Part shown: positions 24,270 through 64,000 of the stretch, piece by piece
How positions within the stretch are numbered: position 1 is the stretch's first letter
Layout of the letters: each line of letters starts with the position of its first letter
Source of the DNA: Channallabes apus
Lineage: Eukaryota; Chordata; Actinopteri; Siluriformes; Clariidae
Assembly: GCA_030522415.1 (NCBI GenBank)
Contig: CM060127.1
Location: 3,665,707-3,729,706 of the forward strand
Direction of reading: 5' to 3'
DNA length: 64,000 nt
The notes under the pieces: model-generated
The model's input: only the letters and a program-made list of their open reading frames with translations
Databases searched by the model: none
What the model was told of the DNA's origin: nothing
Translations under genes and position numbers: made by a program

Positions 24270-25888
24270 CAGTGGTGTGAAAAACTATTTGCCCCCTTCC
24301 TGATTTCTTATTCTTTTGCATGTTTGTCACACTTAAATGTTTCTGCTCATCAAAAACCGTTAACTATTAGTCAAAGATAACATAATTGAACACAAAATGC
24401 AGTTTTTAAATGAAGGTTTACGTTATTAAGGGAGAAAAAAAACTCCAGATCTACATGGCCCTGTGTGAAAAAGTGATTGCCCCCCTTGTTAAAAAATAAC
24501 TTAACTGTGGTTTATCACACCTGAGTTCAATTTCTGTAGTCACCCCCAGGCCTGATTACTGCCACACCTGTTTCAATCAAGAAATCACTTAAATAGGAGC
24601 TACCTGACACAGAGAAGTAGACCAAAAGCACCTCAAAAGCTAGACATCATGCCAAGATCCAAAGAAATTCAGGAAGAAATGAGAACAAAAGTAATTGAGA
24701 TCTATCAGTCTGGTAAAGGTTATAAAGCCATTTCTAAAGCTTTGGGACTCCAGCGAACCACAGTGAGAGCCATTACCCACAAATGGCAAAAACATGGAAC
24801 AGTGGTGAACCTTCCCAGGAGTGGCCGGGCGACCAAAATTACCCCAAGAGCGCAGAGACGACTTATCCGAGAGGCCACAAAAGACCCCAGGACAACATCT
24901 AAGAACTGCAGGCCTCACCTGCCTCAATTAAGGTCAGTGTTCACGACTCCACCATAAGAAAGAGACTGGGCAAAAACGGCCTGCATGGCAGATTTCCAAG
25001 GCGCAAACCACTTTTAAGCAAAAAGAACATTAAGGCTCGTCTCAATTTTGCTAAAAAACATCTCAATGATTGCCAAGACTTTTGGGAAAATACCTTGTGG
25101 ACCGACGAGACAAAAGTTTAACTTTTTGGAAGCTGCGTGTCCCGTTACATCTGGCGTAAAAGTAACACAGCATTTCAGAAAAAGAACATCATACCAACAG
25201 TAAAATATGGTGGTGGTAGTGTGATGGTCTGGGGTTGTTTTGCTGCTTCAGGACCTGGAAGGCTTGCTGTGATAGATGGAACCATGAATTCTACTGTCTA
25301 CCAAAAAATCCTGAAGGAGAATGTCCGGCCATCTGTTCATCAACTCAAGCTGAAGCAATCTTGGGTGCTGCAGCAGGACAATGACCCAAAACACACCAGC
25401 AAATACACCTCTGAATGGCTGAAGAAGAACAAAATGAAGACTTTGGAGTGGCCTAGTCAAAGTCCTGACCTGAATCCTATTGAGATGTTGTGGCATGACC
25501 TTAAAAAGGCGGTTCATGCTAGAAAACCCTCAAATAAAGCTGAATTACAACAATTCTGCAAAGATGAGTGGGCCAAAATTCCTCCAGAGCGCTGTAAAAG
25601 ACTCGTTGCAAGTTATCGCAAATGCTTGATTGCAGTTATTGCTGCTAAGGGTGGCCTAACCAGTTATTAGGTTCAGGGGGCAATTACTTTTTCACACAGG
25701 GCCATGTAGGTTTGGATTTTTTTTCTCCCTAAATAATAAAACCCCTCATTTAAAAACTGCATTTTGTGTTTCCTTGTGTTATCTTTGACTAATAGTTAAA
25801 TCTGTTTGATGATCAGAAACGTTTTGTATGACAAACATGCAAAAGAATAAGAAATCAGGAGGGGGGCAAATAGTTTTTCACACCACTG
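24270..25888 (+). mobile_element. Tc1-like DNA transposon, nearly complete but inactivated
   Basis: Terminal inverted repeats of about 200 bp start CAGTGGTGTGAAAAACTATT on both sides and are nearly identical, flanked by TA target duplications at 24268-24269 and 25889-25890. The 1.6-kb length is typical of Tc1 elements. The high TIR identity suggests a fairly young insertion. Confidence 0.95.
24649..25670 (+). pseudogene. Tc1-like transposase, disrupted
   Basis: The N-terminal paired-like DNA-binding part (MPRSKEIQEEMRTKVIEIYQ onward) reads to about 24910. A frameshift there and a stop codon near 25120 break the frame. The second open part from about 25125 carries the rest of the catalytic core. 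DD34E residues are visible: WTDET, QQDNDPKHT and SPDLNPIE, and the normal C-terminus ends GGLTSY. This is a relic transposase, not a host gene. Confidence 0.93.
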
Positions 25889-26031
25889 TATTATGTATAG
25901 TTTACATGGGGCATCGTAATTACTGCCTTAATGGACCTTGATGAGAGCTAGTTGCAGTTCCTATTATGACCACTAGTTCAATCGCAATAAAAACTATGTG
26001 GAGTAATATGGAGCAAATAACTGTATTGTTG

Positions 26032-26150
26032 GTCTTTCAGCTGCTCCTGGCAAGTAGTCACCACAGTGGACATACAAGCTTGGCACAGGTTTTAAGCCAG
26101 ATGCCATTCCTGACACAACCCACCCATTTTATCCAGGCTTGATTAACTTT
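26032..26150 (-). repeat. tRNA-like SINE, third family, 3' part antisense
   Basis: GTTGGTCTTTCAGCTGCTCC, TGGCACAGGTTTTAAGCCAG and CCCATTTTATCCAGGCTT are the complement of the 12000 copy. Confidence 0.65.
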
Positions 26151-26773
26151 TAATAGTAATTAAAAGCAATTAATATTTTTAAAATGCATAATTATAAAGA
26201 AATTCATTCTGAATGAGCTGTTCATGTAATAACTTTATTATTTAATCTTTCTTTGAACCTCTAGTGGGTCCGTGAGACTGGTTGTCATGTGATTGTGATT
26301 CTGCTTGTGATTCAGAGTGTTTTTTCCCTGGCAACCTGAACTTGTTCTTCAAGTTGATCCACATTTCATTTATGTATAGCCACATGAGCATAAAGCAAAA
26401 TGTTTCTCATGATGGTTATCTTCAGGTTGCACCGCCTTAACATCTGCTGGAACAGGATAATTTTGAAACATTCCACCCTGCATAATAATCACAGACAGCC
26501 CTAGTCCACTGAGCTTCAGAGAACCTCATTTAGAAAGAAGAAGTTTGTTATGGGCCAGATGGGGAAATATGAAAACCAGAAATATCCATAAAAAAATCAG
26601 AAGTCAGTAAAGTCAATTATAATTATAATAACAATAATAAAAAAGGTAAATATTTATCTATTTTATCTATTATCTATTAACTAACTAACTACCTAAGTAA
26701 ATAAACAAATAAAACCCAATAAAGTACTGTAATATACAGAAAAAATAGTAGTTTTTTTCTAAGTAATACATTG

Positions 26774-26776
<3 letters not shown>

Positions 26777-26836
<60 letters not shown>
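26777..26836. repeat. (TA)n microsatellite
   Basis: 60 bp of uninterrupted TA. Confidence 0.96.
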
Positions 26837-26839
<3 letters not shown>

Positions 26840-27229
26840 AAATTATAAATAGAATTCAGAATATACAGTATATTTAACATGTATTTCTTAAAAAATATAT
26901 AGATTGCATAATAAAATATACAAGAAACAGCTAAAATCTTTTTTTAAGATTGATTTATTTTTAAATCACCAAAAGGAAGTTCCATAATAATAAAAAAAGA
27001 AAAAGAAAGAAAGAAAAACCAATCAAGAACATCACCTGGTCTGTCTCCAATCCTCATCTAATCAGTATCCATACCCACTGCAGCCTCAGGCTTCTACATA
27101 ATTGTTGACAAGTTGGACGTTTATGTCATGTTGTAGCTCATCCACCTTAATTAGCCTGTAAATAATCATATTGAGATGCTTTTCTGCTCACCACAGATGT
27201 AAAGAGTGATTATTTAAAATACTTTGTCT

Positions 27230-27490
27230 TGTCACTAACCAGTCAGGCAGTTCTCCTCTTTGTTCTCCTCTGACCTCTCAACAACAACCACAGAAGCACC
27301 AGTCTATCTCTGGAGACTGCTGTGTGGGAAAATCCTAGAAGATCAGCAGAGATCACTGAGATTGTTCCTCATTCTGATGTTTGCGGTCACTGTTAGCTAA
27401 GGCTCTTGATTTGTATCTGTTGGATTTGATGTGTTCTGCTGCCGATGAAACATGATTGCAGATATAAAGGTGTTCCTAATAAAATGGGGA
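27230..27490 (+). repeat. Interspersed repeat fragment (degraded DNA element)
   Basis: GCTGTGTGGGAAAATCCTAG, GATCAGCAGAGATCACTGAG and the end GGTGTTCCTAATAAAATGGG match a repeat common in fish genomes. Confidence 0.55.
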
Positions 27491-28169
27491 AATTATGAGC
27501 ATTATTTTTTAGGATGTTTCTGTACATGTAAATGTGTGTTTATGCAGTATGATCACATTCACAGACACTACATCTGGACAGACAGAGTAGTCAGCACTGA
27601 CAGACAGCACTGACGTCTCCTGGGTCAGTGGAAAATAAACCCTGAGACTGAGAAAGAGAGGAATTTAAAAATAAAACCCAGATATATCTTTATTCTCGTC
27701 TAAACATAGTCCAGGTCAGAGATAAGGAGCTGGAGATACTGTATATAGCAGTGTAAATGATTTCAAGAACTCCTCGGGAAAGTGCAGAAGGCTAAAAGGT
27801 AATGAGGTCATGAGGTCAAGGCAGAGACACATACAGTAGGAACGGAACATTTTTAATGAAAAATATATGAAGAAAAAAGTTCTAATGTAAAGAGTTAAAG
27901 TTTTCATTTTCATTAAATCTAACAATAAATAAATAAATAAATAAATAAATAGAATATAAACTAAATGAGTTAAAGATTACAGTGTAAAGGTCACTAACTA
28001 AAACAAACTACTTTAGCTAATTATTAAGTCACTCAATTAATCAGTCAATCAAGCGATCAATAAATCAATCAAAACCTTAAAGTAACATGTACTGTATATG
28101 TACATGGAAAAAGGAATACTGTATATTTTCATATGGTACGCATTCTCAACTTTTATTCATCTGAAAAGT

Positions 28170-28915
28170 GTTTTAAGTGTTGAGGTCAGGCCTCAGAACC
28201 AATCAAGTTCTTCCACACCAACCTCGCTCATCCATGTTTTTATGGACCTTCATAGAGCTTTGGTACACTGGTGCGCAGTCATGTTGGAACAGGAAGAGGC
28301 CGTACCCCAAACTGTTCCCACAAAGTTTGGAGCATGAAGTTGTCCATAACGTCTTGGTGTGCTGAAGCATTAAGAGTTCCTTTTACTGGAACTATAACTG
28401 GCCGAACTCAACTCCTGAAAAACAACCCAACACCATAATCCTCTCGCCACACCCGGCACAATGCAATGTCCGTTCTCTACAAGTACCGTTCTCCCCTGGA
28501 AACCGCCAAACTCAGACTCGTCCATCAGATTGCTAGACAGAGAAGAGCAAATAACTGCATCCAATGCTTTGCATTGAACTTGAGGATGTAAGGCTTGGAT
28601 GCAGCTGCTCGGCCTTGGAAACCCATTGCATGAAGATCTTTACGCACTATTCTTGAGCTGATGTGAAGGCTATGAGAGGAAATTCCCAATCATTTCCACT
28701 TTGCTGTAATACCAGTTTACTGAGAAATATTTAGAGCGAGGAAGTTTCACAACTGGACTTATTGCACATGTGCATCCAGGAGGCATCCACTGGTATCACA
28801 CTGGAATTCACAGAGCTCCTGAGAGCGACCCATTCTTTCACAAATGTTTGTAGAAGCAGTCTGCATGCCTAGGTGCTTACTTTTATGCCTTGTGCCCCAA
28901 GTTCCAGGTGATAGG
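28170..28915 (-). mobile_element. Tc1-like transposon relic (N-terminal and middle transposase, antisense)
   Basis: Same family as the 13.6-kb relic. The plus strand reads TGTTGAGGTCAGGCCTCAG, then CCTTTTACTGGAACTATAAC, and ends GAGAGCGACCCATTCTTTCA, i.e. the complement of the transposase reading frame. Both termini are missing and the frame is broken. Confidence 0.75.
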
Positions 28916-29077
28916 ATTCAGGTCCCCCGTGATACAGGACAAGCAGTATACAGAGCGAGTACTTGACAATATGTGTGTGTTGCCTTGTTGTCCTGTAAAC
29001 ATATGTATTTACAGCACACATGCCACAGTAAACATGTCATTTAGAATTCACTAATGGAGCAGAAGTGTGTTGATGCA

Positions 29078-29440
29078 GCGGCACGGTGGTGTAGTGGTTA
29101 GCACTGTGGCCTTGCACCTCCAGGGTCCGGGTTCGATTCCCCGGCCAGGCTCGATTCCCGTCTCTGTGTGCATGGAGTTTGCATGTTCTCCCCGTGCTTG
29201 GTGGGTTTCCTCCAGGTACTCCGGTTTCCTCCCACAGTCCAAAGACATTGCAGATTAGGCTAATTGGCGTTCCTAAATTGCCCGTAGTGTGTGATTGTGT
29301 GAGTGTATGTGTGTGTGCCCTGCGATGGATTGGCACCCTGTCCAGGGTGTACCCCGCCTAGTGCCCGATGTCTCCTGGGATAGGCTCCAGGTCCCCCGCG
29401 ACCCTGAACACAGGATTAAGCGGTATAGAAAATGAATGAA
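29078..29440 (+). repeat. tRNA-derived SINE (DANA/mermaid-like), young full-length copy
   Basis: Nearly identical to the 5130 copy. Flanked by a perfect 12-bp target duplication TGTGTTGATGCA (29066-29077 and 29441-29452). Tail AATGAATGAA. Confidence 0.95.
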
Positions 29441-29854
29441 TGTGTTGATGCACTGACACCTGCAGGTCAGAAAGGTGAACTGCTCATACAGCAGTTGGAA
29501 ACCTTTCAGTCTTATGTATAAGAATCAGCCTTTATAGCAGAAGTGACAAACTGTCCAGGATTAAGGAGTTTATTGGTGGTGTAAGTACTGTGTGGGATTA
29601 AAAAGGATTATAATCTACATGCAAAGACCTAAAGTTTCCTATCACATATTCCTGAGTATAAACCAAATCAAACTCTATGTACACAGTACGATTGTGTTGT
29701 CGCTTAATTCGCTATAACGGCAGCTACAAATCACAGCATCATATTCAGGTTTACATTCTAATATGTTAGTGTATCGATATCGCAGTAAATAAGCTGCACA
29801 TAAACTGATTAAGAAAAAACACATGTTTTGTAAAAAGTTTTATTTAAGTTTTAT

Positions 29855-29945
29855 GGAAGGAGTCTCCAGTGTCAGCGCTTTGTAACAGTCAGAGGTAAAG
29901 CTGTAACGTCTTCAGGACAGAGAAGAGGTTAGAGAAGGTTACGCT
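29855..29945 (-). repeat. GGAGTCTCC repeat family fragment
   Basis: TGGAAGGAGTCTCCAGTGTC then AGCGCTTTGTAACAGTCAGA, the complement of the plus-strand copies. Confidence 0.6.
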
Positions 29946-29999
29946 TAGATTTTTTCTCAGTTAACATGAATGTAATTTTTGTCTTGTTAACTTTGAAAT

Positions 30000-30000
<1 letters not shown>

Positions 30001-30026
<26 letters not shown>
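30001..30026. repeat. (GA)13 microsatellite
   Basis: 26 bp uninterrupted. Confidence 0.95.
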
Positions 30027-30030
<4 letters not shown>

Positions 30031-30831
30031 TGAAGGAAAATCCAACAAATGAGCTTCTTTCACAAACACTTTTACAGAACATAAAATATAACTGAAAATG
30101 AACTAAAAAAAAAACATAATGACATGTCTAACTTTAATTAATTTAAAGAACTCTAATTAAGACAGAGGTATACATATAATAGATGATGTTACAGGAAAAT
30201 ATTCAGCTTTGGTGTGATGTCCTCCTTTATTCAGAATAAAGACAAGCCCCACAAGCCCCAGTGTAAACACCGTAGTAAACACTTTGAATTATTGCTTCAA
30301 AAGAAGTTTGATTTGCCAAAACCTCTGTATCTTAAATGTGAAATGTATTACTGTAACTTCAATATTAATATCACCTTTTTCCATATAAACAATAATCTAT
30401 GTACAGATCTGAAGATAACATATACTGTATATAAAGAGCTCTTTTGCTCTTTAAACATAATTATATTGTAATATGCATAATCACAGGTCAAATTATTAGG
30501 AAAGGCAGAATATCAGATTTGAAGTCAAGCTCCAGGGGGTAAATGTTTATCTTATGTTTATTCTTAAGGCAAGAGGGCAAACTTACACTCATTTTGCATT
30601 AGAAGACAAATTCTGGCGAAAACCTAATTATACTGTACATTGATTATATTATATATTATATATAGACCTGCTCACCTTTATACATTTTATTTCTCCCATA
30701 AAACGGGATTAAATAATGCCACATGTGCATTCGGTCTCTTTCTGTCAAAATGAATGGCAAATACTTTAATAACAATTATGTTAAATAAAATCTATGAGTG
30801 TATGTTCGGATTATCTAACTTTACACAGATA

Positions 30832-31388
30832 CACTGCCTGGTCAAAAGGACAAAAAAAAAAAAGAAAGAAAAAAACAACAACAATGCAGCCCAGAAATAG
30901 AGAGTAGAAACCAGAGCTATTCTTAATAGTAAAAATAAGAGCATTTTAATACACACACAGTGTGATGAGAACTACTTGTTAGTGAAACTCATCAGAACAA
31001 AAGGCTTCAGTTTCCTAGGGAGCATAAAGATTGGACTTTGTCCTTCTATTGAGTCCAGATTGAGCGTATTACAGAGCGAGTGATGGACACATCAGGGTAA
31101 GAAGAGAAGTGCAAGACCCTGATGATCTGAATGTACTGAATGTCCAGGTCATCACATCTATGGAGTTTATGAAGCTTCTCTGATGGCACGCGACTCATGA
31201 ATCTTAGAGCATCATTAGAGGAATCATTTTCACACATGAATTGGACACCACAAAGTCCTGACCTTATCCCAATAGTCTTTGGGATGTGTTAGAGAAGTGT
31301 CCTGAAATTCTCCCCAGACATTGAATAAATGAATATGCATTATATATAACAGTATATAAGAGTGTGTGACTTTTTTGATCAGGCAGTG
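30832..31388 (+). mobile_element. Internally deleted Tc1-like element
   Basis: Ends CACTGCCTGGTCAAAAGGAC and (reverse complement) CACTGCCTGATCAAAAAAGT, flanked by TA at 30830-30831 and 31389-31390. The interior keeps a decayed transposase piece, TPQSPDLIPI, near 31250. It sits just downstream of the probable arhgap27 3' UTR. Confidence 0.8.
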
Positions 31389-31390
31389 TA

Positions 31391-32151
31391 TGGCAGTGTA
31401 ACCTCTTGTAAATGTCATTGTATTACTGTAAAGTCTCTTTATATTATAGCCAGCATCCGTTTTGACACAAATACAGTAAACATGCCTAAAGGAAGAAGTG
31501 TCAATTTGTCACTTACTGAATATAATTTGATAATGTGTATAGTGATACAGTTTTTTCCAAATATGCATTTTTTTCCAAATACAGTATGTTCAATATATTT
31601 GTGATTTCACATGGCAGCGAAAATTAAGTCTAGGTTAAGAATAAAATTGTCAATTAAAAGAAGACATTTTACTGTGCGCAGTTATAAAGAATCACCTAAA
31701 AAAAAAATCCAGTTTTTGTGATCGCATAAGCCTAGCATAGATACTGGCCCCAAAATAAAATACACCATTGGCAATTTCTATACAAACGCTTACTGAGGTG
31801 GGGATCCAGACTGGAGATTAAACGTGTTGAGATGATCGGTCTTCAACAGTCATTGATTTTTTTTTTCTTTCAGCGAGATTAAAGTTCATTTTAGTGTCCC
31901 CATCCAAGACATCCGATTCCATGAATAACCTCCTGAAGTCCATGTTTTTATAACCCATGCTAATCTAGAAGCTACTCCAGCCATGTGATTGCTGTCCAAT
32001 CTGTCCTCCTTCGTTCATTCTGTTAATGAGCCTGAGTGTGCATGTTCACTGTCCTATGCCACAAAGCACTTTTAGATCCACAGAATCCACTGAAAGCTTA
32101 GTCCAGCACTGCTCAAGCGCAGCTTCAGGTACCACACTCAGGCTGAACCTC
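31391..32151 (-). other. arhgap27: Probable arhgap27 3' UTR
   Basis: Unique sequence directly 3' of the stop codon and before a Tc1-like element at 31388. No canonical polyadenylation signal was seen on the minus strand here; the nearest AATAAA-type motifs on that strand (around 30690 and 30558) lie beyond the transposon. Extent unproven. Confidence 0.4.
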
Positions 32152-62392
<30,241 letters not shown>

Positions 62393-62431
62393 GATGGTCA
62401 CACTGGGGTCACAAACTTGAACAAGGCTCCC

Positions 62432-64000
62432 CTGAAGGTCAAAAATAAATAAGAGGAGCATTAGAGAGGGTCTGGATAAACAAGATACACTGTCTCAAGT
62501 TCTCTCACTTAAGACAGGAAAAAAACCAACATGTTTTTATAACTGTAGAAGTAATAACAGGTTATAACCAAGCTTACGAATAAAGATTGTGTAGACAAAG
62601 CCTATCAACAAGCAATTTCCGATAAGCATGGAAAAAGGATTAGAGTGAAGATATCACTACACCAAAAGGATAATGTAAACCTTGGCATTTTAACATCACT
62701 CTTTTTTAAATTAAATTAATGCAATTTCAAAGGATTGAAGTTTGTGTTTTTTCTCTGACTGGGCCCAATCTGAAAATGGGTTTTCCTGAAATAACTTTTA
62801 GATATTTGTCACTTGTTCTCCTTGTACCATTCTATACTGCAGCGCTGCTGAATTATGATTGGTTAGAAAGCACTTGATAATTTTCACTGACAGTAGTGCA
62901 GCTGCAAATCAAAGGTTTATTTCAATGCACTTGTTCTGATACTTTATTGTTTATACAGACAAATGAATACATATATAAATAATTATCAAATTATTAAATT
63001 AAGTATGGTAAAGGATTCTGTAAGGAGGTGTTTATTTTTATGTGGAAGGAGTCTCCAGTGTCAGAACTTTGCAACTATCAGAGGTAAAGAAATGTGTGCT
63101 TAGTGGAAGTTACACAATATTGAATGTCACTCTACACAGATAGAAGTATTTATTTTAAATAAACAAAATTAAATGGACAATTCTTAAAGAATGGTCAAAT
63201 GAGAATTAGAAGAATAAGCAAACCTGGGGTGCAGTTATAGGAATATAATCAACTTTGGGTAGGTAACACTGTCCCCATCAATGATATAGTAAAGTAACCT
63301 GTCACTACTGTTAACTGAGTTACTGCTACATTTCCCCCAAAATGTATTATTTTCCTGTAATGGCACCACACACTGGTTTCTTAATTTTGCTTATACCATT
63401 CACAGGCAGAAAATTATATTTACAGATTTTACTTTAAGTCCCGCACTGACTGACCAAAGCAGATTCTATATTGTACAGTATATTGCTAGAATTTGCATTT
63501 AGTGTACTTACACAATAAATCTAGCCATAAAGGACCAAAAGGCTTGACACAAAAGTGAAATTCAGTGTTTTTAATTACATTCTCAATTTAGTTTTTATAG
63601 GGCCAATCATGCTAATGAGAATAATTTGTTATTTTAAGCAATGGAATTGCTATATAAGTCCTTCATTCTTTAAAAATTTCTGGAAAGAGTCAAAAATATG
63701 TCTGCATTAGTCTGGTGTTACTGATTCAATCCATGTCTGCTTGATTGCTTCCTGAAAATCATGTACAGAATACTTTCTACTGCCTCCGTCACTAGGCCAT
63801 GGCTCAGGGACCTCAATATCATTGTCACTTAGCCAGATTTTCACTAGATTTTCAGTTCATTAACACAACTCTTCTGCCAGATAAACTAGAATCATTTAGT
63901 GAAATCAGTTGTTTTTACACAAGGAGAACAATAATACATCATATATATTGTCTTAATAATTTTGGCCACTACTGAATGTCTATCTTTATACCATCTTTTA
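62432..64000. other. Upstream intron or 5' flank of arhgap27
   Basis: The acceptor at 62433-62432 implies this is intron. No CpG island, first exon or promoter was seen. A copy of the GGAGTCTCC repeat family lies at about 62850-63110. The rest is AT-rich with no recognised feature. Confidence 0.5.
62850..63110 (-). repeat. GGAGTCTCC repeat family copy
   Basis: TTATGATTGGTTAGAAAGCA, CACTGACAGTAGTGCAGCTG and TGGAAGGAGTCTCCAGTGTC in the expected antisense order. Confidence 0.6.

Noticed and set aside
29037..29336. Open frames on both strands with cysteine- and proline-rich products
   Set aside because: They lie in the SINE and recur wherever that SINE occurs.

Overview
The window is vertebrate nuclear DNA, almost certainly from a teleost fish. 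It has exon-intron genes with GT-AG splice sites, very long (CA)n, (TA)n and (GA)n microsatellites, tRNA-derived SINEs of the DANA/mermaid type, and many Tc1/mariner, PIF/Harbinger and hAT-like relics. It contains no operon, phage, CRISPR or other prokaryotic system. A catfish-like ostariophysan host is possible, but that is only an impression from the repeats.

Two protein-coding genes are supported, both on the minus strand. (1) Coding exon 1 of a WNK kinase, best matched to wnk4, lies at 20245-20904. Its intron 1 runs off the left edge, so nucleotides 1-20244 are intron filled with transposon relics. (2) The complete coding part of arhgap27, a Rho GTPase-activating protein, runs from 62392 to 32152. 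I reconstructed 16 coding exons with mutually compatible splice phases, giving 921 codons: SH3, proline-rich linker, WW, degenerate WW-like segment, WW, PH, acidic linker, RhoGAP. A further exon at 48807-48884 looks like an alternative first coding exon for an isoform of about 673 residues without SH3. arhgap27 lies upstream of wnk4 on the same strand; both human orthologues are on 17q21, so the pair looks like conserved synteny.

One RNA gene is clear: an intron-containing tRNA-Ile (anticodon UAU) at 54735-54828, minus strand, inside the 16.5-kb first intron of the arhgap27 coding region.

Layout: 1-20244, wnk4 intron 1 with mariner, Harbinger, Tc1, hAT and SINE relics; 20245-21100, wnk4 exon 1 and 5' flank; 21100-32151, intergenic DNA and the undelimited arhgap27 3' UTR, with a nearly intact Tc1-like transposon (24.3-25.9 kb) and a young SINE with a perfect target duplication (29.1 kb); 32152-45106, the compact exons encoding WW, PH and RhoGAP; 45107-61570, the large intron with the alternative first exon and the tRNA; 61571-62431, the SH3 exon; 62432-64000, upstream intron or flank.

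The most interesting signals are the SH3-less alternative start, an 85-nt exon flanked in the pre-mRNA by complementary (UG)34 and (CA)13 repeats with no polypyrimidine tract, a minisatellite abutting a 3' splice site, a hairpin element just inside an intron, the nested tRNA-Ile-UAU, and an interspersed repeat family recognisable from about ten copies in this window.
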